DNA of 64,000 bases from NCBI GenBank assembly GCA_003117195.1, contig BDSI01000006.1:558001-622000 (forward strand). The letters run 5' to 3'. The first letter of the stretch is position 1; each line of letters opens with the position of its first letter. Below the pieces are notes generated by a model. The model saw only the letters and a list, made by a program, of their open reading frames with translations. It ran no database searches and was not told the DNA's origin. This stretch comes from Eudorina sp. 2006-703-Eu-15. Lineage: Eukaryota; Chlorophyta; Chlorophyceae; Chlamydomonadales; Volvocaceae. Made by a program: the position numbers and the translations under genes. Positions 47,801 to 59,283 of this stretch are shown piece by piece.

Positions 47801-48956
47801 TGGGGAGGGCGGGTGATCGGATCGAGCGGGCTGCTGTGCGTAAACGAACAGAAAGGGGTTGAGGGCGGGAGCTGCTTTTGAGTCCTGCTGCTGCGCTGAC
47901 GCGGGTCCCCTGGCCGCCTTTGCCAGCCATGCACCGGGCCTGACCCTCTCCCCGCTATCAAGTCGCCATAACCCCCCCCGTCCAACCCTCCCCTCCCCTG
48001 CCCCCTCATCACCGCCACCCCCGCCGCCCTGCTCAGGCCCTGACTGAGGCCCGCGGGGACCTGGACCAGGTGCCCAGCCGCTTCAACAACGACCGGCTGG
48101 CGGATGCGCACAGCCTCTACGAGCTGGACCGCAAGGCGTACAGCTTCTTCCGGTGGGGCCGGGGGCAGCTCGGGTAGCTGGAGGGTGGGGTGGGAGGGGC
48201 CGAGGTCGGCGGGTGTTGCGTGTTCTCCTGGGCAAAGTCCCGACACCGAGCAACCGCACGGGAAAAGCCGGACAGCGGGGCGCTGTGGGTGGGAAGTAAT
48301 TTACTCAGCATCCACACAATCACGACATGCTTCTTTGCCAAACACATACACCCCGCGCCCGGGTTCGTTTCTGGGTTTGGTTTATTTTCTTTTTCAATTC
48401 GCCGCAACCCTTTTCCCTCCTCCTGACATTCCCGCCGGGTTTGGACGTCCCTTCCACATCCTGCCCCCTCCCTCCCTCCTAAACTCCCCCGCAGCCGCAA
48501 GGGTCCCTTCGACCCGGACTTCCTGCAGCTGCTGTCGCACGTCATCCTGGGCACCGTGCTGTCCAAGGTGGGGTTGTGGGGATGGGGGGAAGGTGGAGGA
48601 AAGTGGGGAGGGATTCACGGCGGGAAGGGGGGAAGGCAAGCTGTGGGAAGGGGGGGAAGCCAGCGGCTCCAGGGGGCACTGCTGCTCCACCCCTCCTGAA
48701 CCCCTGACCCCTAACCCCCTTCCCTTCGAGTCGTGCTCTCCCCTCTTAACCTCGCGGTGCTGGCCCCCCGGACCCGCAGATTGTGCCGTTCCTGTACGGC
48801 CCGAAGCCCGCGCTGCTGCGCCTTGGCAGCGGCATTCCGTACTCCCAGATCACGGCTGCCGTACAGCGGGACGCCAAGCTGGCTGTGGGCCTGGGCGTGG
48901 CGCTGCTGGTGGGGTTGCTGGTCACGCTGTTCGCCAAGATGTTCAAACTCATCTAA
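41861..48956 (+). CDS. FAD-dependent monooxygenase, kynurenine 3-monooxygenase-like
   Basis: Eleven exons close in phase to 544 aa: 41861-42087, 43553-43694, 44067-44165, 44646-44717, 45223-45372, 45938-46136, 46523-46642, 47273-47532, 48037-48152, 48495-48567 and 48780-48956. After a basic N-terminus of about 75 residues (likely organelle transit peptide) comes the FAD-binding GAGPAG (103-108), then VYERRPEP, the DG motif YDLLVGADGVSSQVR (about 249-263) and the GD motif VLLGDAAHAVTPVFGQGANS (397-398). This is the group A flavoprotein hydroxylase order. A hydrophobic C-terminal helix (LAVGLGVALLVGLLVTLF) followed by a short basic end suggests tail anchoring, as in kynurenine 3-monooxygenase. 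The first intron is 1.5 kb. The substrate is not proven; a plastid aromatic hydroxylase is an alternative. Confidence 0.87.
45813..45900. repeat. (ACCT/GCCT)n simple repeat in a monooxygenase intron
   Basis: ACCTACCTACCTACCT grading into GCCGACCTGCCT units, in intron 5 of the FAD monooxygenase gene. Short (GGT)n and (GT)n runs follow in intron 6 near 46180 and 46293. Confidence 0.7.
48355..48412 (+). repeat. Pyrimidine-rich intronic insert family member
   Basis: GCCCGGGTTCGTTTCTGGGT, then TTTATTTT, CAATT and AACCC: same order and nearly the same words as the insert at 37091-37140. It lies in the intron between exons 9 and 10 of the FAD monooxygenase gene. No convincing flanking direct repeat. 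Confidence 0.5.
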
Positions 48957-49647
48957 ACGTCCGTCCAGATGTTCGGACTTCGCCTGGCACGGGAGCCTGA
49001 GATCCAGGGGGGCCCGCCGCTGTGGGATAAGGAGGATCCAAACTGGGTAACGCCGGCCGTGTGTCCCGTGGGTGGGGCTGTGCTCGTGGAGGGATCTACC
49101 TTGGGGGTTTCAGAGCTCCGAGCTGTCGCGGCCCCCTGGAGCGACGAAGGTGTGCGGAACTGTGGATCCGGCGCTGGGAAGGGACCCGGGGGCCCGCGGA
49201 AGACGGGAGGCGCGGCTTGGGGATTGGGGTACGGCAGGCGGGTGAGGTGCGCTGGCGGCCGCCAGGGCGGAGGTAAGGCAGACTCGGGGGAGAGTTGGAG
49301 GGCGGGCTGCTCAGCTGCGGCAGCCTCTGGTTTGCCGGTTTTTGGACGGGTTGGAAGTCCCTGACGGCGGGGCCTGCCGAAGGGAGTCCGTCGGTGACCA
49401 TTCGAAGCGGCTTGTGAAGTTGTGATGCGCGATCAGCGCAGCTATTGATGTTCCCCCTACCTCGTATACTTGGTATATGTACGGTGCCTCATCCCCATAG
49501 GTGAGCTGCGGCTGGGTTTTTCGGCTCCCGGGCAGTTTTATACAGGTGCCGGCGAGCCGTCCTGGGTCGCGGAGGCACTGCCAGCGTGCAGCGTCTGCAA
49601 TCGTATCGCGCGCGGGGTGAGCGCGGGGTTACGCATGTCGGGGTATG

Positions 49648-49652
49648 TGTAA
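49648..49652 (+). terminator. Candidate TGTAA poly(A) signal of the monooxygenase gene
   Basis: TGTAA about 690 nt after the stop, which is a reasonable 3'UTR length for this group. Confidence 0.4.
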
Positions 49653-52600
49653 GAGATCATGCCTCATGCGGGTGCGCGGCATGGTGTATAACGAGAAGCC
49701 CACCCAGAACCATGATGAATGTAGTTAGGTGCTAGGCAGGCGGGTAGGCAGGTAGGCAGGGCCTTCGGAACTGCAGCGAGCGAAAGGAGAAGTGTTCTCG
49801 ATTCGAATGTTCTCGATCTCCGAGTCGGGGCGGAGCGGCAGTCGGGCCTGGCGAGGGACCAGGGGGGAGGCGGAAGGGGGACGGGGTCCGGGGACGCGTG
49901 GAGGCGGACTGGGAGGAGGGGCCGGGCGAGTGCGTGAGGGAGGGGCCAGCTAGCTGAACAGGAGGTCCTTGGGCGCCTGGTATCTATCGATGTTGGGGTG
50001 TAGCTTGTAGGGTTAGGTCCGGCTGGGTCGGGTCCGGGCTCCGGGGGGCTCCGGGCCCGTCCGGGCGGAGGTGCGGGGTCCGGGTGCCTGCGTCCGGGAG
50101 TTGCTGTAGGGGCTGGGTGAAATGGAGCGGAGCGGAGAGGGGGAAGAGGAGGAAGAGAAAAGACACAAACCATGGCTCAGTGAACACACACGTTGGAAAG
50201 TGTATATTGTGTCATGCCGCCTGCTTTGACGGACGGCCTCTGGTGCCGTGCGCGGCTTGAGAGAAGTGTTTGAATGCAGGTGAAGTGGGGGGCGCGAGAC
50301 GACCTAACCCTGGTGGCCAGGCATCATCTCCACCACGGCGTTTCCCCAGCCCGGATTGCGGCAGCCCTCTTCCAGGCACTCGGCATGGCACGACTGCACC
50401 GCACCGGACTCGGCGATATGAATCGTGGGGATGAAGGGGGACAACAATCCCAGAACGACCCCGGGGTCGGGCGGAGCCGACTGGGGACGCGCGGTACTGT
50501 TCCGGGGCCTGTGTGGGTCCATGGAGGGGGGAGGTTAATATAAACAGCCCCGACACACCCAGCCCGGGGGGAGGGTACAGAAGACGTAGCGGGTCACGCC
50601 AGCTCGTTGCCTGCGCTACGCCTTCGCGCGTGTGGCCGTGCTGTCTGCTGTGGCTCAGGAGAGCGGAGAGACTGCACTTGTGCCCGAACGGTCACACGCA
50701 CACGGTGGCCGCTTTGGGGCCCGGCAGTCAGCGTCCCCGCCAGTCCGGCTGCTCCCGGTCGCCTCATACCGTACCGGTGAAACCAGGTCATGACAGGTCA
50801 TGAACAAGACGAACGGCCTTCCATCGGTGTTGTGTCTGCGGGTTTCGGTGATGCGGTAGATTGGCTTCGTCCTCGCTCGGACTGCCCGGATTCAGCACAC
50901 GCGGAAAGACCGACCGACTGAGGCGCGTTTTGGGTCAGGTCAGCAGTGCGCGCGCTTAACACAGGGGGGTTCACGTCCCTGCCTCTCAGCTTAAAAGGCA
51001 CGTCAGGGCAGCACCAAGCAGCGTCATAAAACATAGTGAGACTAACACGTCAACCGCGTTGCCAAGACTGAAACGAACAGATGGTCCGGAAGCATGGAAC
51101 AAGGTAACTGCACTTAGAAATCACCGTAACACAAATTGGCAGCGTGAAATATGTACCGCTCATGTACAAGGGCCGAGGCCGTCACCTGGGGTGGGATACC
51201 GATCTGCCTGCTCATTGGGAGGACCAACCCGGATATCCTCTTAAGGCCCTCAGAAGGAAATAATTTGCACCATCTATGCTGGTCGCATCACGCATTTGGG
51301 CACACCCAACCAAAAGGCTACCCTACAAGAACTCAACCGACGACGTTCGTTCACTCAGCTGCACCTCCCCGCTGCAAACAGCAGATCGGACGAGTCGCTT
51401 TGCAGATACATACGGCACCAGCGCGACGCATGATGCAGTCGCTTGCCGTTTCGCGGCTGCTGCACGACAGCTCGACCTCGTGCACCCAACGGGTGTCGCT
51501 CTGTCGTTATGGCAGGGTTGGCAGTGTTTGTTACCTTGGGGGTCACCTGCTTCGCTTGATGTCTGTCCCCCCTCGAGCCGCTTTGACATCGCGGGAGGGA
51601 CAGGGACGCACCCCGGTCGGTCGGTCGGTCGGTCGCTCGGTCGGTGCACCCCGGGCAGCAGCCGCCTGTGTTGCTTGGCAAGCACGTGGTCGGCTCGGCT
51701 CGGAAGTCGAAACGTCGAAAGCCAAGCGAGTGCTACGGGAACGCCAACCTGAACCGGGGCGATGAGGGCCGCAGAAACTCCGCAGGGAGCACTCACTGCC
51801 CCCCGAAAGCACCCAGCGCACCCCGCGCCCCGTACACACAGACACCCCTGCCAGAGTACGAGAGCGGCGCAGCCCCTGTGCGCTGAGGTCCTCACCCGGA
51901 CCTCCCTGTCGTGCGACACGAGGCACACTGGGTCACTGGCAGCAGCGCACTATGAATGTGTCTACCGACTTCCATCGCCCCAGGACCCGGCGATTTACCT
52001 CGGGGGGCCGTCTGGCGGCGACCGGGTGCTTGTGAGGTGGTGGGAGTCGTGGGTTGCGTTCGGCGACCATGCATGCGCAGCCATCCGAGCGGTAGTACGA
52101 CACACATGATGTCATGGAGCTCACCGGGTTACGGTACCACTCCACCGCCCGCGTGCACCCCTGCCTGCCGTACCTGCCCGTACCGCTGCAGTACCGTCCG
52201 GCATGCCCGTCACTGAGCTGCCGCCGACTCGAGAGGGAGTCGCCGCCCCCACCGACCCGCCCACCATCCCCACCCCCCTGAGCCACTCCGCGGAGGCAGC
52301 CGCCGCAGCGGCGAGTCGGGAGGGCGGTGGTGGTGGTAGCAGTGGTGGCGGCAGCGGCGGTCCCCCAGGACTCGATACGTGCACGGACAGCACCGCCCAC
52401 GGCCAGGCCAGCCGCAACGCCATGTGAAAAGAACCAAAGAGCAGAAGATGTGACGGTGTGTGTATGTGTGTCAGTATGGGTGGGTGTGTTGGTCATCGGG
52501 GAATTTGCAACCCGCTCCTGTGCCTTGCCAGGAGCCATGCGGGCCGGCCGTGGGACCGCTCGGTTGGGGGACTGAGATCCACCACTCCTCGTAGCACTAT

Positions 52601-52915
52601 CGGATAGGTGGCGCGCACAAACACACACATACGGGTGGTTCTCGTCTCATAACACATAGATGGTAGTTAAAGGACGTGGGGCTGCTCACGTCATCTTGTG
52701 TATGTGACATGTTGTGTAGGTGAAATTACGAATTGGCTTTGATTGCCATGTTAGGTTACAGGGTTAGATGTTTTGGACGGCTTTGACATGGTTTGGATAA
52801 GAGTGTGGCCTGGCTGGTGATGCTTCGGCTGAACATAATCAACACCGCCGGCATGAGGGTTGGCCAGTGGGGTGTTCCGTAATGAGGCAACGTGGTGCAA
52901 CACATAAGTGATGGT
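49653..52915. other. Intergenic stretch, no gene recognised
   Basis: Several ORFs of 60-230 codons occur on both strands, but none shows a recognisable domain, and overlapping frames are equally open, as expected from GC-rich DNA. A small plus-strand ORF at 52203-52427 (Ala/Gly/Ser-rich) might be a terminal exon of an unmapped gene. A (CGGT)n run lies near 51620-51648. Confidence 0.35.
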
Positions 52916-52931
52916 GGTGTTGAGAAACACC
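52916..52931 (-). terminator. Histone 3' palindrome of H4
   Basis: On the minus strand GGTGTTTCTCAACACC, a 6-bp stem with a 4-nt loop, 41 nt past the H4 stop. Copies follow all four histone genes; it corresponds to the histone mRNA 3' stem-loop. Confidence 0.88.
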
Positions 52932-52971
52932 GTGTTGGTTTGTAGCATGGTCGAGTCCACCGGCCGGGAGC

Positions 52972-54085
<1,114 letters not shown>

Positions 54086-54133
54086 GACGACGGCTCTTGA
54101 CGACCTCTGACATCGTTCGTCATCTAAAAATCC

Positions 54134-54149
54134 GGTGTTTATCAACACC
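54134..54149 (+). terminator. Histone 3' palindrome of H3
   Basis: GGTGTTTATCAACACC; the same stem as the other three copies, with one loop base changed (A for C). Confidence 0.88.
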
Positions 54150-54505
54150 ACCATGGCCGGGGCCTGGAAAGGGAGGGGGGGCAAGCGAGTGCCTGCGATT
54201 GGTACCAAAGCGGTGCCGTACCGCCGGCAAGTGGTGCCGGTGAGTTGACCGGTGGCCTTTGCGATACGGAATCAACGGGAAGGTGCTAACGCAGAGATTG
54301 CTCGTTATCATAGCCGTATAATACGTCACTGTAATGCCGAAGGTCGCGAGTACTGCTTTCAAGGAATTATTTCGCGTCACTGTATTTACGAACTCTTCAC
54401 GGCACTGGTACAGGATAGACATGCATCCGGACGCTGTTGGATGCCATGCGCCCGCACGTCAGCTGCGTGCACGTCAGCTGCGCGAATGCGCTGTGCAAAT
54501 ATGCG

Positions 54506-54785
54506 TGAATGAACGTTACAGCGGACCCCTAAGGGATCACCGGTGTATACCAGGGCAAGCCCCAGCAGGCCCCACCGCCAAGGCGGCAGGACACCTCCAC
54601 GCCTCAACACCGCACCCAAAAAACACACCGGGCCATGACCCCACCCAGCCAGACACCGAAGCAAGCAGAGGCGCTCAGCGGGGCAACACTACCAAAGGGA
54701 TAGGCACAGCAGAGGGCCGAATCCCCAGAAGTGGATAAAGCCAAGCACAGGGAGGTCGCCCACACAGGCACCCCATCACCCAGCA
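54506..54785 (-). mobile_element. SINE-like element, copy 3, between the histone pairs
   Basis: About 280 bp matching copies 1 and 2, with a short tail (two TGAA units on the plus strand). It lies between the 3' ends of H3 and H2B. No clear target-site duplication was found, so this may be an older copy. Confidence 0.75.
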
Positions 54786-55415
54786 CCCAACGCTGCACCC
54801 TCTCGAGGTCTTGGAAGACCCACGCCTGGCTCATAAATATATATAGAGCAGATGCGTGGTATGGCATGGGGGCCGCGCATGGGGGCCGCGCATTTGGGAC
54901 CTGAAGGTCCATCGACTCGCTGTACAACTGTGTGTGACGTGGTTGGGGGTGCATAACCCCATACCTGTACAAGTACTCATACGAGCCGTAGGCCCTAGAG
55001 CATGCAAAGAAAGCCGAAACACGTGCATGACGCTGCACAAGCAGGGTTTTTGAGTTGCGGTGGCCCACATTGGCTCCAAGGCTCCGTGCTAACCGAGCCG
55101 GGTCCCAGGCCATGGCCATGGGGAAGTGAACTGAGGAAAGCCCTCCCGCGCGCGAATGTCGTACACAGGGCAGTCTAGAAACACAACCATCTCTGGGAGA
55201 ATGTGAGAGAATGGCATACCGTGCGATTTCGTATCCATTCCGTCTGGTCTGCCGTGGTAAAAGGTATTTGTTACATTGTCTCTATAAATAGGATCCCAGC
55301 GATGGGTGATAACTAACCCTGACTTGGAGGGACACGCCACAGTGACGATGGAGGTGAAAGACACAGGACATTTTCTGTGCAGGGGCATTGCTGGGTCATT
55401 CGGGCCATGAGAGGT
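54786..55415. other. Spacer between SINE-like copy 3 and H2B
   Basis: No gene recognised. It contains a tandem GGGGGCCGCGCAT duplication near 54868-54893. Confidence 0.4.
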
Positions 55416-55431
55416 GGTGTTGAGAAACACC
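55416..55431 (-). terminator. Histone 3' palindrome of H2B
   Basis: Minus strand GGTGTTTCTCAACACC, 38 nt past the H2B stop, with flanks also resembling those of the H4 copy. Confidence 0.88.
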
Positions 55432-55469
55432 GTGTGGTTTTGTGATAGTGATTGCGTGGCGAGGTCCCT

Positions 55470-55952
55470 TCACTGCGAGGTGAACTTGGTGACGGCCTTG
55501 GTGCCCTCCGACACCGCGTGCTTGGCCAGCTCACCCGGCAGCACCAGGCGCACGGCGGTCTGGATTTCGCGCGACGTGACGGTGGGCTTCTTGTTGTAGC
55601 GGCTGAGCTTGGAGGCCTCGGTGGCGATCTTCTCAAACAGGTCATTGATGAAGCTGTTCATGATGGACATGGCCTTGGAGCTGATGCCGGTATCGGGGTG
55701 CACCTGCTTGAGCACCTTGTAGATGTACAGCTTGTAGGTCTCGCTCTTGGAAACCTTGGCCTTCTTCTTGGCCTTCTTCTCGCCCTCCTCGGCGCCAGCA
55801 GCGGGCTCCTTGGTCTTCTTCTCCTTCTTCGGAACCTTCTCCTTCTTCGGCCTCTTCTCCGCCTTGGGCTTGGCCTCCGCCTTGGGCTCAGCCTCCGCCT
55901 TCTCGGGCTGCGAGGCAGCCTTCTCCTCCTTGACGTTCTTTGAGGGGGCCAT
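55470..55952 (-). CDS. H2B: Histone H2B
   Basis: An intronless 160-aa frame from ATG 55952 to the stop at 55470. The N-terminal tail of about 68 residues is Lys/Ala/Glu/Pro-rich with repeated [24 protein letters not shown] units, longer than in animals and typical of plant/algal H2B. The histone fold begins at [20 protein letters not shown] and ends [11 protein letters not shown]. It pairs with H2A in the nucleosome and is divergently transcribed from the H2A gene at 56234. An ORF extending further upstream in frame lacks histone character, so the ATG at 55952 was chosen. Confidence 0.97.
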   Translation of the reverse strand: MAPSKNVKEEKAASQPEKAEAEPKAEAKPKAEKRPKKEKVPKKEKKTKEPAAGAEEGEKKAKKKAKVSKSETYKLYIYKVLKQVHPDTGISSKAMSIMNSFINDLFEKIATEASKLSRYNKKPTVTSREIQTAVRLVLPGELAKHAVSEGTKAVTKFTSQ

Positions 55953-56233
55953 TTCGCTGATGGATTTAAATTGCGTGGATAATATCGAGATGATTATGAT
56001 GTGATCGCAAGTACAACGCAGGCTTATGAATTGAAATTTTCTATGACGGTTGGTGTCGCAGTGATCCATATCGTCCCAACGTGCAACGGAGGACGTTGCC
56101 CCACTGAGAAATGGACGATAACGCGGCATGCCAATAATATATAATTGCACAGGATGCAATAAATATTTAATGAGTCCTTTGGAAAGATCTTACATTACCT
56201 CACTTTCATTTTCCATCAGCTGCTAAATTGAAA
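55953..56233. promoter_or_regulatory. Shared H2B/H2A divergent promoter
   Basis: 281 bp between start codons. AATATATAATT at 56135-56145 is a good TATA box for H2A, about 90 bp upstream of its ATG. A TATA box for H2B is less clear. Confidence 0.55.
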
Positions 56234-56629
56234 ATGGCCGGTCGTGGCAAGGGCAAGACTGCTGGCAAGAAGGCCGTGAGCCGCAGCTCTAAGGCTGGTC
56301 TGCAGTTCCCAGTCGGCCGCATTGCTCGTTACCTGAAGAAGGGCAAGTATGCTGAGCGCATCGGCGCCGGTGCACCGGTGTACCTGGCCGCTGTGCTGGA
56401 GTACCTGACTGCGGAAGTGCTGGAGCTGGCTGGCAACGCCGCTCGTGACAACAAGAAGAACCGCATCATCCCGCGCCACATCCAGCTGGCCATCCGCAAC
56501 GACGAGGAGCTGGGCAAGCTGCTGGGCGAGGTCACCATCGCGTCGGGCGGTGTGCTGCCCAACATCCACGCCGTGCTGCTGCCCAAGAAGTCCAAGGGCA
56601 AGGCTGAGGACGGCTCGGCTGCCGTGTAA
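56234..56629 (+). CDS. H2A: Histone H2A
   Basis: An intronless 131-aa frame, ATG 56234 to TAA 56629. It opens [20 protein letters not shown] and shows [20 protein letters not shown], the acidic-patch region [10 protein letters not shown] and a short Lys-rich tail ([17 protein letters not shown]). The tail has no SQ[E/D]-type end, so it is canonical H2A rather than H2A.X. The in-frame TTG two codons upstream is not a likely start. The 3' palindrome lies 46 nt after the stop. Confidence 0.97.
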   Translation: MAGRGKGKTAGKKAVSRSSKAGLQFPVGRIARYLKKGKYAERIGAGAPVYLAAVLEYLTAEVLELAGNAARDNKKNRIIPRHIQLAIRNDEELGKLLGEVTIASGGVLPNIHAVLLPKKSKGKAEDGSAAV

Positions 56630-56675
56630 GCGAGGAAGGAGGCCTCCACGTGTCATCGAGCTATCAACCCAATCC

Positions 56676-56691
56676 GGTGTTTCTCAACACC
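56676..56691 (+). terminator. Histone 3' palindrome of H2A
   Basis: GGTGTTTCTCAACACC followed by ACC, the same as in the H4 and H2B copies. Confidence 0.88.
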
Positions 56692-59283
56692 ACCGCTCCT
56701 TGGGACCATCAGCTTAAGGAAAGGATGTGAGGGAAGGGCCGGGGGCCTGTCTTACGAATCACCTCTCCGGTTAATCATCTCCCTGTGCTTGCGCTATCTA
56801 CTGCCATATGGGGCCTGGCTGCCCGCCCTGATCCCTCGTGCGGTCGACAACGAAGGGGGTAAGGGACTCAACGAGCACTCGAAGGCCTTGGGTCTTGATC
56901 GTTCTAATACGTGGGATGCGCTGTTTGCGAACAAGGAGTGAGCTCCACGGCTGTGTGTGAACATCTTTGTGGGCTGTCTCTGTGGGGCCAAGCGTCCATG
57001 CAGGGCCATTCTTATGGGCTTGGGTACACCCAATGCATCACCGCGTCACAGCACCATTTCCTCGCAGCACATGCATAGCCCGCGGCTCCGGTCCGGCTGT
57101 GCTGTCCCTGCTTGCCCCAGTTATATAGCCCCACGGACTGCACGCATCGTTGGCTGTTCCTAGCATACTTGACTGATGCAATGCAGTTCTCCGGCCGTAT
57201 ACCTCCCCACCGCGCCGCGTTGCAACCAGGCCGGCAAAGCTGGTTATTCACTGGTTACGCCAAAACCCCATAAAGTGATCGGGCGAATAAATGATCTCCA
57301 GACGCTGTCCGTGCAGCCCCTGGGCAGGACGCAGCGATGCAGCCCCCTGGACGGCCATCAGCGCCGGCTACAGCTCTCTGATTGACACAAGCGGCCCCGG
57401 CAATGGAGCCGTGTGTTTGAGATGACCATGCGTTGGTCGCGGTCGCGGCCATGAATCCCGGCTCCCTCGCTGCGGGGCTGATGAGGTGTCCACGCAGGAG
57501 AGGCAATCCTGGTGTTCCGGAGTTCGTGACACGTGAGCAGTCCTTGGTGAGTGTTGAGACGAGGCTCCCACAAGGCTATCTGGGGACTCAAAGGATCAGC
57601 CGTTTTTTGCTGCCGCCGCTCGGAGGGCAGGGGCAAGCTTGGATCCGGCCTTGCCAGCGGGCCAGGTTTAGGAACAGTGCGCGCGACGAGGAAGCGCAGA
57701 CTTCGGAACTGCCCATCTGGGGTTGCCGCGGTGCGGATGGGTGTTCATCGGCCTCGTCTATCCCTGCGGTGCGCTTAGCCGTCGTTCCATGACTGGATGT
57801 CTTCCTCGGCTCCAGGGCCGCCTTCGGTATGGAAATGGTGCTCATGCTGTGAGACGAGTGCCTCTCGGCAGATGGCCATGCGAGGGGGCGAATCGGCCAG
57901 TGGCTGCCATTGTCACGAGCGCGGCGCGGGCAGCACGGGGCAGCCGATACCCGATGGATATACGCGTATAACCCATACCCCCACACGGGCAGCGCGAGGA
58001 AGCCCTCGCGGCCAGCCGTGACTACGGGCCGCAGCTACGGGGTGGTAGTGGCGAGGAGTTTACGGGGTGGTTGTCGCGAGGAGGTTACGGGGTGGTAGTC
58101 GCGAGGAAGTGGTGGTGGCTGACCTGAGCCTGTGTGGGCGACTTTCCCTCGTGGTCGGCTTTAACCGCATATGGTGCGCCCTGGGTGTGGTCTTCGCCCC
58201 ATCGGTCGGCAGCGGTGCCCATGCTGGGCGTCTCTGCGTGCTTGGGTGGCTAGGGTAGGACACATGTGTTGGCAGGTTCGTGCCTCTTCGTCTTCCGGCA
58301 GCGTTGTGGTGCGGGCGGGGGTGCTTCGCTGCCTTGCTGGCGGGTTTCTATGAGTTTGTCAGGGTAGTTCCCATAAACCGTTTTGCTGTCAGCTGCACTA
58401 TTCATTCCGTCATTCGAGTGTTTGAAATAGATATGTGTCCGGCCCTAACGCGGGCCCAGGGCAGCTCAGCCTGCGGTTACGCGAACGGGAAGAACCGCCG
58501 AAACACTCACATTCTTGCAGGAGGAGAGGGGCGGAAAGGCACACGCCTGCACAATCGCATGACCACTGGAGTGCCGCACACCCTGGGTGGTAGGGTTGGT
58601 TTGTCCCCAAGCTCGGCGTCTGGGTCACAACGGGGTCCACTGTAACATGATCCATCTAAAACGACATTGTCTGGCTTGTATGTTTGCCAGTGAGGGCCAG
58701 TGATTGATGTTGCAAAGCAACCACTCCATCTAATAACATAACTTCAGGGTCCGTTGCAACGTTTATCAGCATTTACTCACTCGTAGCGTCGCAGCTCGCA
58801 GGCATAATAATCCCTAACCGTTGCATGGCAGGCATGACATGAGAGGAAGCCACGGTGAAGTGTATCAGGGCGCAACGTAGAAGCCCCAATCCCCAATCCG
58901 TGATGGGGGCCCATTCATCATGGTCCTCTTACACGTTTTCGTTAACTATGCGCTTGTTTTTTTATGACATTGGCCCCTTTCTGTCAACCTTAGTCATAAA
59001 GGTCGAACAATCTCAACCAACAATGCTATGGTTTTGTGATTTGTGTTGGCCTAAAACCAAAAATGCAACGTTATCATGTGTGCATTAGGAGTACCGCTCT
59101 TGTGTAACATTGACGATGGTTGGGCCTCATGTCTTAGTCATGCAAGCATTTGGAAAGGCCAACGCTCACATCGGCCACCACACGACAAATATTCACCAAA
59201 TTTTGATTATATAAACTTTATAAATAGTCTGCAGGACGCAGGCGCCTGTTGGATCGATCTCGCTGCAAAGGACGCGTCCGTCC
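56692..59283. other. Intergenic stretch between H2A and the kinase gene
   Basis: No gene recognised. ORFs of 60-130 codons overlap on both strands without motif support. It contains a 25-bp tandem repeat (58036-58110). From about 58640 the DNA becomes AT-richer towards the kinase start, consistent with a promoter and 5'UTR. Confidence 0.35.
58036..58110. repeat. 25-bp tandem repeat, three copies
   Basis: Units starting TACGGGGTGG at 58036, 58061 and 58086 with a few substitutions; exactly 75 bp. Confidence 0.85.

Noticed and set aside
51323..52628. Overlapping ORFs of 130-230 codons on both strands
   Set aside because: No domain, no clear splice structure, and several frames equally open; composition alone explains them.
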